Assembly: GCF_013294005.1 (NCBI RefSeq)
Contig: NZ_JABSNK010000005.1
Location: forward strand, 248,001 to 312,000
Length of the DNA: 64,000 nt
From: Flavobacterium gelidicaeli
GTDB taxonomy: Bacteria; Bacteroidota; Bacteroidia; Flavobacteriales; Flavobacteriaceae
Direction: 5' to 3'
A program made the translations under genes and the position numbers. This document shows, piece by piece, positions 37,201 to 46,158 of this stretch. The notes below the pieces were generated by a model. The model was not told where the DNA came from, did not search any database, and saw nothing but the letters and a program-made list of their open reading frames with translations. Each line of letters opens with the position of its first letter. Positions within the stretch are counted from its first letter, which is position 1.

Positions 37201-39528
37201 GTGACTGGTATTTTAACAGTTTCAGATCAATTAGCTGGTTCGGCTTATATTCAAGATACTAGTGGTGCAATTGCTATTTATGATAAAACAGTTTACGGTG
37301 CTGGATTGTTTAAAATAGGAGATTCTATTACAGTAACTGGGGCAAGAAGTTCTTATTATGATCAAGTGCAAATAGGTCCTGTTAGCGCTGTGACTTACAA
37401 CGGAAATGCAAATCAAGTGATCCAACCGCTTACGATTACTTTAGGCGAAATGGCAAATCATCCAGCGGAATTAGTCCGTATAGAAAATACTACTTTTCCT
37501 AAACCTGGAGCAATTATGTTTGGGAATTCAAATACTACTATTACTGACGCGAGCGGAACTGCACAATTAAGACTTGATGCTGATGTAACTGAGCTTACAG
37601 GTTTTGCACAACCAGAGACTTGCGCTGAAATCATAGGTGTTGTCGCTAATTATTTCACCACGCAACAATTATTACCTAGATTGAGAACTGATTTACCTTG
37701 TGCCGAAAAATTCCAACAATCAGGAAGTGATTTGACTATTTCTAAAGATAAAACTCTAGATATCGCAACCTGGAATGTAGCGTGGTTTGGTGATGAAACA
37801 AATTCGCCTGCAGCTGGAAAATCCGACTCAGATAATATCCAAAAAGAAGCGGTTAAAGCTGTACTTCAAAATCTAGATGCAGATATTTATGCAGTTGAAG
37901 AAGTTTCTGATGACGTTTTATTAGGTCAAATGGTTAGTGAAATGAACGATTATAGTTTTGTTTTATCTAACGCTACTTCATATCCTAATGATACTACAGG
38001 TCCCACTCAAAAAGTAGGATTCATCTATAAAAACAAAACTGTAAAAGCAGTGAGTACAAAAGTGTTGTTAAAAACCATTCACCCCTATTATAATGGAGGA
38101 GATGCCTCGGCTTTAGCCAATTATCCCGAAGCTGATAAAACACGCTTTTTTGCCAGCGGAAGACTGCCTTTCATGTTAACTGCAAATGTTACCATTGACG
38201 GTACCGAAAAACAAATTAATATTATCGATCTTCATGCAAGAGCAAATACAAGTGGTGATGCTCAAGGCAAATACGACATGCGTAAGTTTGATGTGGAAGT
38301 TTTAAAAGACAGCTTGGATACACAATATCCTAATGCAAATTTAATTTTGCTTGGCGATTATAATGACGATGTTGATTTTACCGTTTCAGATATTACTACT
38401 ACAACTGCATCATCCTATGCAGCTTACGTTAAGGACACTGCAAACTATTTTGTCCCAACAAAAACATTAAGTGATGCTGGGTTTAGATCTTATGTAACTT
38501 ATGAAAACATGATTGATCACATTACACTTTCTAATGAATTAGCTAATTTATACCTTCCTGAATCAGCAAGAGTGCATTATGAGTTTTACACGAGCGATTA
38601 TACTAAAACAGCTTCTGATCACTTTCCTGTTTCTGTTAGAATCCAAATGAAACCAATGACAGTTGCTAGCTCTAGTAGTACAAATATAACTTGTAATGGA
38701 GAAGAAAACGGAACCGCAACCGTTGTGGTAACAGGAGGAATTACACCTTACACTTATCTTTGGAACAACGGCGCAACTACAAATAGTGTTTCTAATCTTT
38801 CAGCAGGAAACTATACTGTTACTGTAAAAGATGCTCTTAATAAAGCAATAACTACTGCGTTCATAATTACTGAAGCCGATGCGATTGAAATACCAAATGC
38901 AGATGATGTAACCGTTTATTATGGTTACAAGGACAAATCTTGCACAACACTTCAAGCTGGTGAAATCATAGGAGGCGTACAACCTTTTACTTATGAATGG
39001 AGTACTGGAGCAAAAACTAATGCTATAAAAGTATGTCCAGAACAAACCACTACTTATACATTAACAGTAACTGATGCAAAGGGCTGTACTGCGGTTACAG
39101 AGCGAACTGTAACTGTAGAAAACGTACAATGCGGAAACAATTCTAGACACCCAAAAGTAGCAATTTGCCATAAAGGAAAAACAATTTGTGTTGATGAATA
39201 TGCCGTAAAATGGCATTTAGCTCATGGAGATGTTCTAGGAAACTGCACTAATGATACAAACCCTACTTGTGCTGTAACTAACATAACCGTTTATCCTAAT
39301 CCATTTGTGAGTAACGTAAATGTTAGTATAAATAGTTCGGCTTTCGCCAAAGTAGATTTCCTAGTGTACAATATTTATGGACAATTAGTAAGTAGGTCTT
39401 CTGAAGAAATTAGTGCAGGGAAATCTGTTTCTAATTTGGAATTATCACAATTGAGAAGAGGGTTTTATTTCTTAAAAACAATAATTAACGGAAGGGTTGT
39501 AAATATTAAATACTTGATAAAAAAATAA
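34279..39528 (+). CDS. T9SS-exported dual nuclease (endonuclease I plus EEP domain), 1749 aa
   Basis: After a signal peptide, residues about 30-270 form an endonuclease I/NucM domain with His116 in WNREHVYAKS and the later DAHHLRASD. An FN3 domain follows (about 277-362). Three lamin-tail-like repeats start at 373, 631 and 792, with a second FN3 domain between the first two. About 960-1130 looks like an OB-fold nucleic-acid-binding region. About 1145-1455 is an endonuclease/exonuclease/phosphatase domain with NVAWFGDE, Glu1207, DLHARA, Asp1360/Asn1362 in GDYNDD and Asp1447-His1448 in SDHFPV. An SprB-like repeat, a second similar repeat, a Cys/His-rich CHKGKTIC...HGDVLGNC module and a type A T9SS signal (from about 1667, VYPNPF) end the protein. 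It should be secreted or surface-bound and degrade extracellular DNA or RNA. It is monocistronic. Confidence 0.92.
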   Translation: MKHFYLKKQHFFVAVLSFLSLFSFGQVPTYYNGTNLNQSGTELKSSLATLISSNTTILSYTPGVWDALKQTDIDPTDPSKVLLIYGYNDSDSDSTNDRTRSKDANGGNAGQWNREHVYAKSLGVPNLGTSGPGSDAHHLRASDIAFNATRSNYPYGAGSGNAALINNAYFYPGDEWKGDVARMLMYMYLRYGEQCLPANVTVGARTFNNDITDILLLWNIEDPVSQFELNRNTILEGVQGNRNPFIDNPAFATTIWGGPQAENRFTGNTTADTQAPTTPSNLVVNSVTQESAILNWTASTDDVAVLGYRIFNGTNFLASSQNNSYNLTSLTANTSYTLTIKAFDAAGNNSLASNTVTFTTAAATTTPNPVATVFINEIHYDNAGTDLGEGVEIAGTAGTDLSNWSIIPYNGNGGASYSPVGVLSGTIPNQSNGYGTVFVAINGLQNGAPDGLALVNNLGEAIQFLSYEGSFIATNGPANGMTSTDIGVSQTGTEAAGLSLQLTGSGTNYTDFTWLTATASTYGAINNGQSFANSPVALTAPTNLLASNTTSTTTNLVWDASNGVSYSIYNGTTEIATTTATNFLITGLTANTSYNFTVKAVDVDDNTSEPSNVIVVTTLNNNTTPTPAGAVFINEIHYDNAGTDIDEGVEIAGLAGTDITGWRIIPYNGNGGASYTPIGNLSGIIPNQSNGYGTISISISGLQNGAPDGLALVDANDNVIQFLSYEGSFTATNGPANGMTSTDIGAAESSTANVGTSLQLVGKGTKYTDFTWEAAISTSGKVNAGQKFGDLVFINEIHYDNVGTDIDEAVEIAGYAGTDLTNWTIVPYNGNGGTSYTPTGTLSGIIPDQMNGYGTVYVSIPGLQNGAPDGLALVNPQGNVIQFLSYEGSFTATDGPANGMTSTDIGIVEESSAAVGTSLQLTGAGFNYTDFTWQAAIATAGKINTGQFFGDASDIVTVIPIADARAKADGEIVTVTGILTVSDQLAGSAYIQDTSGAIAIYDKTVYGAGLFKIGDSITVTGARSSYYDQVQIGPVSAVTYNGNANQVIQPLTITLGEMANHPAELVRIENTTFPKPGAIMFGNSNTTITDASGTAQLRLDADVTELTGFAQPETCAEIIGVVANYFTTQQLLPRLRTDLPCAEKFQQSGSDLTISKDKTLDIATWNVAWFGDETNSPAAGKSDSDNIQKEAVKAVLQNLDADIYAVEEVSDDVLLGQMVSEMNDYSFVLSNATSYPNDTTGPTQKVGFIYKNKTVKAVSTKVLLKTIHPYYNGGDASALANYPEADKTRFFASGRLPFMLTANVTIDGTEKQINIIDLHARANTSGDAQGKYDMRKFDVEVLKDSLDTQYPNANLILLGDYNDDVDFTVSDITTTTASSYAAYVKDTANYFVPTKTLSDAGFRSYVTYENMIDHITLSNELANLYLPESARVHYEFYTSDYTKTASDHFPVSVRIQMKPMTVASSSSTNITCNGEENGTATVVVTGGITPYTYLWNNGATTNSVSNLSAGNYTVTVKDALNKAITTAFIITEADAIEIPNADDVTVYYGYKDKSCTTLQAGEIIGGVQPFTYEWSTGAKTNAIKVCPEQTTTYTLTVTDAKGCTAVTERTVTVENVQCGNNSRHPKVAICHKGKTICVDEYAVKWHLAHGDVLGNCTNDTNPTCAVTNITVYPNPFVSNVNVSINSSAFAKVDFLVYNIYGQLVSRSSEEISAGKSVSNLELSQLRRGFYFLKTIINGRVVNIKYLIKK
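35395..37131 (+). repeat. three lamin-tail-like coding repeats
   Basis: Units of about 160 codons at 35395-35870, 36169-36648 and 36652-37131 share blocks such as FINEIHYDN, YNGNGG, QNGAPDGLALV, QFLSYEGSF and GMTSTDIG. Units 2 and 3 are directly adjacent (483-base period). Units 1 and 2 are separated by an FN3 domain. Such repeats could recombine. Confidence 0.85.
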
Positions 39529-39568
39529 TTCATCAAGTTTCATAATTTTACTTTTCTGTAAAATAATT

Positions 39569-39603
39569 AAAGCCATCAAATTCAGTTTTGATGGCTTTTT
39601 TTT
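39569..39603. terminator. rho-independent terminator
   Basis: AAAGCCATCAAA pairs with TTTGATGGCTTT across a short loop, with a good T run on the plus strand. It ends the nuclease gene and may also weakly stop the convergent efflux operon. Confidence 0.85.
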
Positions 39604-39622
39604 ATGACAAAAAAACAACATT

Positions 39623-41215
39623 CTAAATAGGAATAAGTCTAGCTCCTATTTTCCTGAAATGGTAATGCAAATGTGGTAATAATGCAATACCTAACATGAT
39701 AAAAAATATCATAATGCTCACATAATAATAGTAATCTCTTGCAAATAGTATATTTGTGTGGTTCGCTACTGCTTTACCAAGCATTTTTTTAGCCATCACT
39801 TTTGCTTTAAGCGCTGAAGCTCCTTTTGCAAGAGCAATATTCTCATACAATTGTAAGCGTTTACTTGACTCTACATTTAATGTTGTAACAGTGTTTCCTA
39901 ATTCATGATAATGTACGCTTGTTTGTCTTAAATTCATATATGATATTAGTGCTAAACTAACTGTAAAAGCAAAAAAACGAAATGAAACCCCACTTAAAGA
40001 AGCTGAAAAACTTTTAGATTCTGGAACTGAAGTTATCAAAAACAACACAATAGAAAGCATCAATATTCCGTTTCCCATTCCTTGAAAAAATAAGGGCAAC
40101 AAAACACTTTGCTCATTGGCCTGCGAGCCAAAAACATAAAACATTTGGATATGATACACTAATAGAAAAGCAAAACCAGTAAGCCAGATTAAGCGCATGT
40201 TGCGCTTTGTTAAAATAAATCTTGCGGTTATACTTATTCCTATAATAATACCTAAGGCATTAAAAAACATAATATAAGCGTAATGATAAGAGTCTAAATT
40301 CATCTTTTCCAAAAAGAAATTATTAGCAACACTTAAATCTCCTTTGCAAATGTAATACAAAACCAATAAGAGCGCTCCTAGCCGAAAATTCCTAAACTTA
40401 TAAATAGTTAAATCAATAAATGGTCGTTTACTTCTAAGCTGAATAGTGATAAAAATAGTTAGTAATAAAACAATAGTTGCGAAGCAAGTCCAAATACGTA
40501 TACTATCAAACCAGTCGTAATATTGACCATACAAAATCACATAAGCAATTAAAATTAACACTGTAGTGTAAATCAAAAAACTCCTCCAATCTAAATTAAA
40601 TAAAGGCAGTCTTTTAGTAAGCAAACGCATGTTTCTTTTTAGACAAAGAAAAAGCAATAAAACCCCAGGAATTTGAATGTAAATAATCGCTAAATACAGT
40701 ACATTAAAATCAAAATTTTGAAATATATAAGCATTAAGCAAATAGGTAAAAGCATTTGCAATTAATAATGTTCCGTAAAAAACAGCATAGCCCAAAACTC
40801 GCGATCTTTCAGAGTGGTATTGTGCGAAAATTAAATTTAGAGAAACACTAATTAAAGCAACAGTAACGGCTCCTCCTAGATATCTAAAAAGCATAAAAAC
40901 CATTACATTATCAGTAAAATACAGCGTTAGGTTTATTGCCGTAAACAACAAGACACTCATTAAAAAATACGACTTAGAAGCAAAATAGCTAAAAAAACGC
41001 CTTTCTAAAGGAAAAAAACTCGCAATCCCAATGTAATACAAAACAATTGAAAATTGAATATCAGTAGGATCCAAACCATAATAACTCGCAGCACTATTGA
41101 TTCCGCCAATATATCCTGCCAGCATTGCAACTGCAGGCAAAATTGTCAAAAAAATAATAGCTTTGATGCTCCACCTAGGAACCCAACTTTTAAATATGCT
41201 TGAAACTTGATCCAT
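39623..41215 (-). CDS. MFS efflux permease (EmrB-like, 14-helix type)
   Basis: A 530-residue polytopic membrane protein with about 14 hydrophobic segments, the size and layout of DHA2/EmrB drug:H+ antiporters. Clear sequence motifs of the family are weak, so the call leans on context: it is the third gene of an operon with a TolC-type channel and an HlyD/EmrA adaptor, six bases after the adaptor gene. The three would form a tripartite pump spanning both membranes. The substrate is unknown. Confidence 0.85.
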   Translation of the reverse strand: MDQVSSIFKSWVPRWSIKAIIFLTILPAVAMLAGYIGGINSAASYYGLDPTDIQFSIVLYYIGIASFFPLERRFFSYFASKSYFLMSVLLFTAINLTLYFTDNVMVFMLFRYLGGAVTVALISVSLNLIFAQYHSERSRVLGYAVFYGTLLIANAFTYLLNAYIFQNFDFNVLYLAIIYIQIPGVLLLFLCLKRNMRLLTKRLPLFNLDWRSFLIYTTVLILIAYVILYGQYYDWFDSIRIWTCFATIVLLLTIFITIQLRSKRPFIDLTIYKFRNFRLGALLLVLYYICKGDLSVANNFFLEKMNLDSYHYAYIMFFNALGIIIGISITARFILTKRNMRLIWLTGFAFLLVYHIQMFYVFGSQANEQSVLLPLFFQGMGNGILMLSIVLFLITSVPESKSFSASLSGVSFRFFAFTVSLALISYMNLRQTSVHYHELGNTVTTLNVESSKRLQLYENIALAKGASALKAKVMAKKMLGKAVANHTNILFARDYYYYVSIMIFFIMLGIALLPHLHYHFRKIGARLIPI

Positions 41216-41221
41216 TTATAG

Positions 41222-42283
41222 TTATAATTTAGGGACCAATACCTCAGCATTCATTCCTGCGCGAAGGTTTTTTGTTTTTGCGACAGCATCAGTCAAAAGT
41301 ATTCTTACTGGAAATCGCTGAATAATTTTTACAAAATTACCTGTAGCATTATCTGGAGGTAAAAGTGAAAAACGAGATCCTGTAGCGGGAGCAAGCGATT
41401 GTATTTTACCATGAAAAGTTTCATTTGAGTATGCATCTACATTAATTTCTACCTCCTGCCCTTCTTTCATATTGGCGATTTGAGTTTCCTTAAAATTAGC
41501 TACAATCCATTTTCCTTGATCTTGGTCTACAATAAAGCCTAAAGTTTGTCCTTTTTGAATTAATTGTCCCACTTGTAACGTCTTATCACCCATAATTCCG
41601 TCAGCAGGAGCAGTAATTACGGCATATGTTAAATTGAGTTTTATACTGGCTACAATAGCTTCTCTTTGTTGCACGGTGGCTTTGGCTACAGCCAATTGAG
41701 AATCGGCGTCATTAATTTTTCCTTTAGCTGTTTTATACGAGTTTTGAACCGCTTTATATTCGGCTTTTGCAATGTCAAAACTGGTTTTTATAGCTTCAAA
41801 ATGTTGTGGCGTAACTGCTTCCTCAGCTAATAATTTTTTGTAACGATTGTACTCTTGTTCTTGCTGCCATAGTTTTGCTTTGGCACCAGCAATACTTGCT
41901 TCACTAACTGATGCGCTACTTGTAGTAGTCACCGTATTACTTTCTAAAACTAGCAAAGATGCTTTTGCGGAACTCAACGTCGCTTCTGCTTCTTGCAATT
42001 GCATTAAGGTTTCATTTTTATCAATTACTAATAAGGTATCTCCTTTTTGCACTTTTTGATGGTCTCTAAATTTAATTTCTTGGACAAAACCAGTTGTTCT
42101 GCTAAGTATTGGATTAATATACTCTTCTACTTGCGCATCATTTGTTTCTTCATAACGATACATTTTTACCAATGTAAAAGCGCCGTAAACCAATAATAAA
42201 AGCAATACTACAGCAGCTACACTGTATGTTATTTTTACCGTTATTCTATCAATGCGTTCGTGTCTTTCTGTTTTTGTAGCCAT
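41222..42283 (-). CDS. HlyD/EmrA-family membrane-fusion adaptor
   Basis: A 353-residue periplasmic adaptor anchored by one N-terminal helix (about 16-36). The barrel-sandwich (lipoyl-like) halves flank a long alpha-helical hairpin (about 80-200, Ala/Glu/Lys/Gln-rich), followed by the GDKTLQVGQLIQKGQ segment and a beta-barrel. It bridges the MFS permease and the TolC-type channel. It starts two bases after the upstream gene ends. Confidence 0.92.
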   Translation of the reverse strand: MATKTERHERIDRITVKITYSVAAVVLLLLLVYGAFTLVKMYRYEETNDAQVEEYINPILSRTTGFVQEIKFRDHQKVQKGDTLLVIDKNETLMQLQEAEATLSSAKASLLVLESNTVTTTSSASVSEASIAGAKAKLWQQEQEYNRYKKLLAEEAVTPQHFEAIKTSFDIAKAEYKAVQNSYKTAKGKINDADSQLAVAKATVQQREAIVASIKLNLTYAVITAPADGIMGDKTLQVGQLIQKGQTLGFIVDQDQGKWIVANFKETQIANMKEGQEVEINVDAYSNETFHGKIQSLAPATGSRFSLLPPDNATGNFVKIIQRFPVRILLTDAVAKTKNLRAGMNAEVLVPKL

Positions 42284-42285
42284 GA

Positions 42286-43626
42286 TTATAGGTTTCCTGT
42301 ATTTTTTTGTAATTGGTAATAATGTAATTGCTCTGAGATTCTGGCTGAAATAAGTTCAAATTGTGCTTGTAATAATTGCGTATCGGCGTCAAGTAAATCA
42401 GTTATCAAGGAAAGTTGATTAAAATAAGTCTGGTTGAGAATGCGGTAATTCTCTGTAGCTTGTTTTATATTCAGCTCTAATTCTTCAATTTTTTCTTGAT
42501 CTTCCTGATAGCGTTTGTAGGCTTTATTAATGTCTTTTCGCAAATTATCCTGTACATTCTCTTGTGCTAATTTTTGTTCTTCATACAGTATTTTTGCCTC
42601 TTCCTCTTTATGGAAATCATGATAAATCGATGAGATATCATACGACAATTTTACCCCTACAACACCTAATAAGTAAGGCGCATTTGCATAAGGATACAGC
42701 TTGATTTGCGGATAAGAATAACTATAATCTCCAAACAAACCAATTCTTGGTAATTTATCGGCTTTTAATCCTTCTATATTTAATTTGCTCAAGGTTACTT
42801 TTTGCTTTTCTATTTTCTGCAAAGGCGATTTATTTAGTGCATCATCAATAAATTCCTCATAGCTAAGGAGCTTATGGCTGTCTTGAAAACCTATTTCATC
42901 AGTAGGCTTCAAGAGTTGCTCATCAGGGTCACCCATAAAAATATTTAATTCCTGCATGGTTAATTGTTCATTATTACAAATAGCGGTCAAAGCCGTTTTT
43001 TGTTTAGACAATTGCAGTTGTGCTCTAAGCACATCACTTTTTAAAACTACACCTCCATTATAAAGTTTTTGGATTAGTTTTAAACGTTCTTCGTTTTGAT
43101 GAATATTCTGCTTTACTAACTTCTCAAATTGTAAGTACAGTTGTAACTTTAAATATGATTCGGCAACCTGATAATGAATAGTCTCTATAGTTTCCTCTTC
43201 TATATACTGAGACAGTTCTTGTTTTACAGCTTCTTTTTTAATGTTTGTTTTAAGCTTATGTCCGTTATAAATTTCAAAATAAGCATCTATAGTAGCCCCA
43301 TAAATAGAATGGTCTTCTAGCGGGATAAAGTCGGCTTTATTTAAAATTCCGTTAGTGAAAACCGGAATATTCGCTAGTTTGCCGTAATTAGCATTAAAAC
43401 CAATTTCTGGTAACTGCTTGCTTTTTGCATTTTTAATAGCTTCGACACCAGAGGCTGTGTGCAAATGATTGATTTTAATTTCTTTACTATTTGCAGCTGC
43501 TTTTTCCCAGACTTCTTTTAAAGTAATAGGAATACTATCCTGAACAACTTCTTGATTTTGGGCTACGGTAGACGATAGCGCAAATAAGAAGGAAGGAACT
43601 ACCATTTTATAACAACTAAGGTGCAT
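42286..43626 (-). CDS. TolC-family outer-membrane efflux channel
   Basis: A 446-residue exported protein with the two-fold repeated long helices and strands of outer-membrane efflux proteins: Gln/Leu/Lys-rich coiled regions around 135-220 and 345-440 and the strand regions near 75-110 and 285-325. A signal peptide is present (hydrophobic stretch PSFLFALSSTVA). Met8 is an alternative start. It is the first gene of the efflux operon and is divergent from the AraC-type regulator. Confidence 0.9.
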   Translation of the reverse strand: MHLSCYKMVVPSFLFALSSTVAQNQEVVQDSIPITLKEVWEKAAANSKEIKINHLHTASGVEAIKNAKSKQLPEIGFNANYGKLANIPVFTNGILNKADFIPLEDHSIYGATIDAYFEIYNGHKLKTNIKKEAVKQELSQYIEEETIETIHYQVAESYLKLQLYLQFEKLVKQNIHQNEERLKLIQKLYNGGVVLKSDVLRAQLQLSKQKTALTAICNNEQLTMQELNIFMGDPDEQLLKPTDEIGFQDSHKLLSYEEFIDDALNKSPLQKIEKQKVTLSKLNIEGLKADKLPRIGLFGDYSYSYPQIKLYPYANAPYLLGVVGVKLSYDISSIYHDFHKEEEAKILYEEQKLAQENVQDNLRKDINKAYKRYQEDQEKIEELELNIKQATENYRILNQTYFNQLSLITDLLDADTQLLQAQFELISARISEQLHYYQLQKNTGNL

Positions 43627-43693
43627 ATTTTTCTCTTAAATTAAAAAGCAAAATTGCGATATATTTTTAAGTCTTATTTTACTAAATAAGCCA

Positions 43694-43701
43694 TATATTT
43701 G
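43694..43701 (+). promoter_or_regulatory. TAtaTTTG -7 element close to the AraC start
   Basis: An exact TAnnTTTG match ends five bases before the ATG, so the transcript would be nearly leaderless. It lies in the 80-base divergent region shared with the efflux operon. Confidence 0.5.
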
Positions 43702-43706
43702 TCAAT

Positions 43707-44543
43707 ATGAGCCAGAAACAAAATCATCCAAAATTAGCGCTTCAAGAGTTATCTTTTTTAGAGAAAGTAGATCAATTTCCAAGATCTAGCTATGTATATC
43801 ACAGTAATGTAGAAGTACGACTAGAAATGCATAGTCACACTAAACATCAATTAACGTATATAGAAGGAGGAGTGGCTTACTTACAAACTAAGGAGAACTC
43901 CTATTTCTTGCCTGCACGCCACTTTGTATGGATTCCAGCGGGATTAGAACATTTTATCGAATTACGAACATCGATTACCATGATGCGCAATATTTATATT
44001 CCTAATCAGGCTTTGATGCCAAATAATTTTTATTCAAAAATGGGTATTTACCCCGTATCTACTCTAGTTTTAGAGATGATTTCGTTTACCGAAAACTGGA
44101 GTGAAAACATCACAAAAAAAGAACCTGAAAAGTATTTGTACATGAAAACCCTAGGTAATGTGATCGCATCAGCTACTAAAACAGCACTAGCAGTTGTGTT
44201 ACCTACAACTACAAACATTAAGTTGCGTCCTATCCTTAGACATATTTACTTTAATGTAGATCAAACCTTGCAGTTAAAAGATATTGCTGCAAAATTCAGT
44301 TTGAGTAGTCGCAGTTTATCACGCCTATTTAGAGAAAATCTAGACATTTCATTTTTACAATACGTCAAGCTTACCCGCATTATATTAAGTATGGAAAAGC
44401 TATTGCAAACCGATCTATCAATTAGCGAAATAGCCTATGCCTCTGGATACAATAGTTTAGCCACGTTTAGCAATACTTTCTTCGAAATTGCAAAAGTGCG
44501 TCCAAGTGATTTTAGAAAAAAAAACAGAGAAAAGTCAAATTAA
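43707..44543 (+). CDS. AraC-family transcriptional regulator
   Basis: A 278-residue regulator with an N-terminal cupin-like sensing domain (HSHTKHQL and IPAGLEHFIEL) and a C-terminal double helix-turn-helix (LKDIAAKFSLSSRSLSRLF, then SISEIAYASGYNSLATFSNTF). It is divergent from the TolC-HlyD-MFS operon with an 80-base gap, so it very likely controls that operon in response to a toxic compound or metabolite. Confidence 0.92.
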   Translation: MSQKQNHPKLALQELSFLEKVDQFPRSSYVYHSNVEVRLEMHSHTKHQLTYIEGGVAYLQTKENSYFLPARHFVWIPAGLEHFIELRTSITMMRNIYIPNQALMPNNFYSKMGIYPVSTLVLEMISFTENWSENITKKEPEKYLYMKTLGNVIASATKTALAVVLPTTTNIKLRPILRHIYFNVDQTLQLKDIAAKFSLSSRSLSRLFRENLDISFLQYVKLTRIILSMEKLLQTDLSISEIAYASGYNSLATFSNTFFEIAKVRPSDFRKKNREKSN

Positions 44544-44627
44544 GTTGAATAGTTAACTCAAGTATTTTGTCATTAACTGGATTGTAAAAAACAATTATAC
44601 ACTTAAAATAAAACATTTTATTACTAC

Positions 44628-44654
44628 TTGTCTGCTAAAATTTGAGTAAATTTG
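44628..44654 (+). promoter_or_regulatory. promoter of cbpA-cbpM
   Basis: TTG (44628-44630) and TAAATTTG (44647-44654) are 16 bases apart, one short of the usual range. The leader would be about 75 bases. Confidence 0.55.
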
Positions 44655-44734
44655 ATAGAGCACATTTCCTTCTAGATGAACATACATTGAGTAGCAAAAT
44701 ATGCAATTAAATAATTATAAAAAAAAATGTAAAC

Positions 44735-45637
44735 ATGGCATTTATAGATTATTACAAAGTCCTTGGAGTAGACAAAAAAGCAACAGAGACTGAAATTAAA
44801 AAGGCCTACCGCAAAATGGCCCGAAAACACCATCCTGATTTAAACCCAAATGACAAGCAAGCCGAATTAAAGTTTAAAGAACTTAACGAAGCTAATGAAG
44901 TATTGAGCAATCCTGAGAATAGAAAAAAGTATGATCAGTATGGTGAAAACTGGGAACATGGCGAAGAATACGAAAAATCAAGACAACAGCAGCAAAGACA
45001 ACATCAAGGTAATGGCCAACAAGGAGGCTTTAATGGCTTTGGAGGAGGCGATTATTCTGATTTTTTTGAATCAATGTTCAATCAATCTGGTGGTGGAGGT
45101 GGTCAACGTCGCAGTCCACAATATAAAGGACAAGATTTTAACGCTGAATTACACCTTGATCTAAAAGACGTATATACTACTCATAAAAGAACACTAACAG
45201 TTAATGGTAAAAATATTCGACTTACTATTGCTGCTGGTGTAGAAAACGGACAAGTAATTAAAATTCCAGGACATGGCGCTGAAGGTGCTTCTGGTGGACC
45301 AAAAGGAGATTTATACATTACTTTTTCGATTGATAATCATACTGATTTTAAGAGAGACAAAGAAAATCTTTATTCAACAGTTGCTTTAGACTTATATACT
45401 GCTGTGCTAGGTGGAGAAATTACTGTAGCTACGTTTGACGGAAAAGTAAAATTAAAAATCGCCGCTGGAACACAAAATGATACCAAAGTAAAATTGAAAG
45501 GAAAAGGTTTTCCCGTTTATAAAAAAGAGGGACAATTTGGAGATTTATATATCAGCTATCAAGTATCGATTCCAACCGAGCTATCTGATAAAGAAAAAGA
45601 ATTATTCACTGAACTTTCTAAACTAAGAACAACATGA
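44735..45637 (+). CDS. cbpA: CbpA-type J-domain co-chaperone
   Basis: A 300-residue DnaJ-like protein with an N-terminal J domain (HPD in RKHHPDLNP), a Gln/Gly-rich linker (about 85-125) and the C-terminal substrate-binding domains (GVENGQVIKIPGHG). It has no zinc-finger, so it is of the CbpA/class B type that stimulates DnaK. The next gene overlaps by ATGA and encodes a CbpM-type inhibitor, the same pairing as in E. coli. Confidence 0.93.
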   Translation: MAFIDYYKVLGVDKKATETEIKKAYRKMARKHHPDLNPNDKQAELKFKELNEANEVLSNPENRKKYDQYGENWEHGEEYEKSRQQQQRQHQGNGQQGGFNGFGGGDYSDFFESMFNQSGGGGGQRRSPQYKGQDFNAELHLDLKDVYTTHKRTLTVNGKNIRLTIAAGVENGQVIKIPGHGAEGASGGPKGDLYITFSIDNHTDFKRDKENLYSTVALDLYTAVLGGEITVATFDGKVKLKIAAGTQNDTKVKLKGKGFPVYKKEGQFGDLYISYQVSIPTELSDKEKELFTELSKLRTT

Positions 45638-45927
45638 ATACCGAAAACCTGATAACAGTACATACATTAAGCACTCATTATCAAGTAGAAGTTGCTTTTT
45701 TTAATAATTTAGACGAAATAGGACTTATAGAAATTCTAAATATTGATGAGACCCACTACGTACATAACGATGCTATTTATAAAATCGAAAAAATAATACG
45801 AATTCATCAAGACTTAGATGTAAATATTGAAGGTGTTGCTATTATTTTAAACTTGCTTCAAAAAATAGATTCCTTAGAACAAGAATTAACAACTGTTAAA
45901 AATAGTTTAAGGATCTATGACAATTAA
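45634..45927 (+). CDS. cbpM: CbpM-type chaperone modulator
   Basis: A 97-residue helical protein with a MerR-like N-terminal half (DEIGLIEIL, then IYKIEKIIRIHQDLDVNIEGVA) and a coiled C-terminus. In E. coli, CbpM binds the J domain of CbpA and blocks its use of DnaK. Overlap with cbpA by four bases supports coupled synthesis of chaperone and inhibitor. A very strong terminator follows. Confidence 0.85.
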   Translation: MNTENLITVHTLSTHYQVEVAFFNNLDEIGLIEILNIDETHYVHNDAIYKIEKIIRIHQDLDVNIEGVAIILNLLQKIDSLEQELTTVKNSLRIYDN

Positions 45928-45931
45928 TTTT

Positions 45932-45981
45932 TAGCTATAATGACACTTCATTTAAGTGTCATTATAGCTTTTATTTTTTTT
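45932..45981 (+). terminator. strong terminator of cbpA-cbpM
   Basis: A perfect 16-bp stem (45933-45948 with 45954-45969), a 5-base loop, then a T-rich run. Confidence 0.92.
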
Positions 45982-46158
45982 TATATAACACTACAAACAT
46001 TGTGAAAACAAGTTATTTAAATAGTTTTCATGTTTTAAACCATATAAACTCTTAAAATGTGGTATATTACGCTCATTTACCACACATTAAGCAACATTAG
46101 TCGCAATTAAAACTTTAATTAAGGCACGATCTCTTTGCTTTAAACCAAGTTTAAGATT

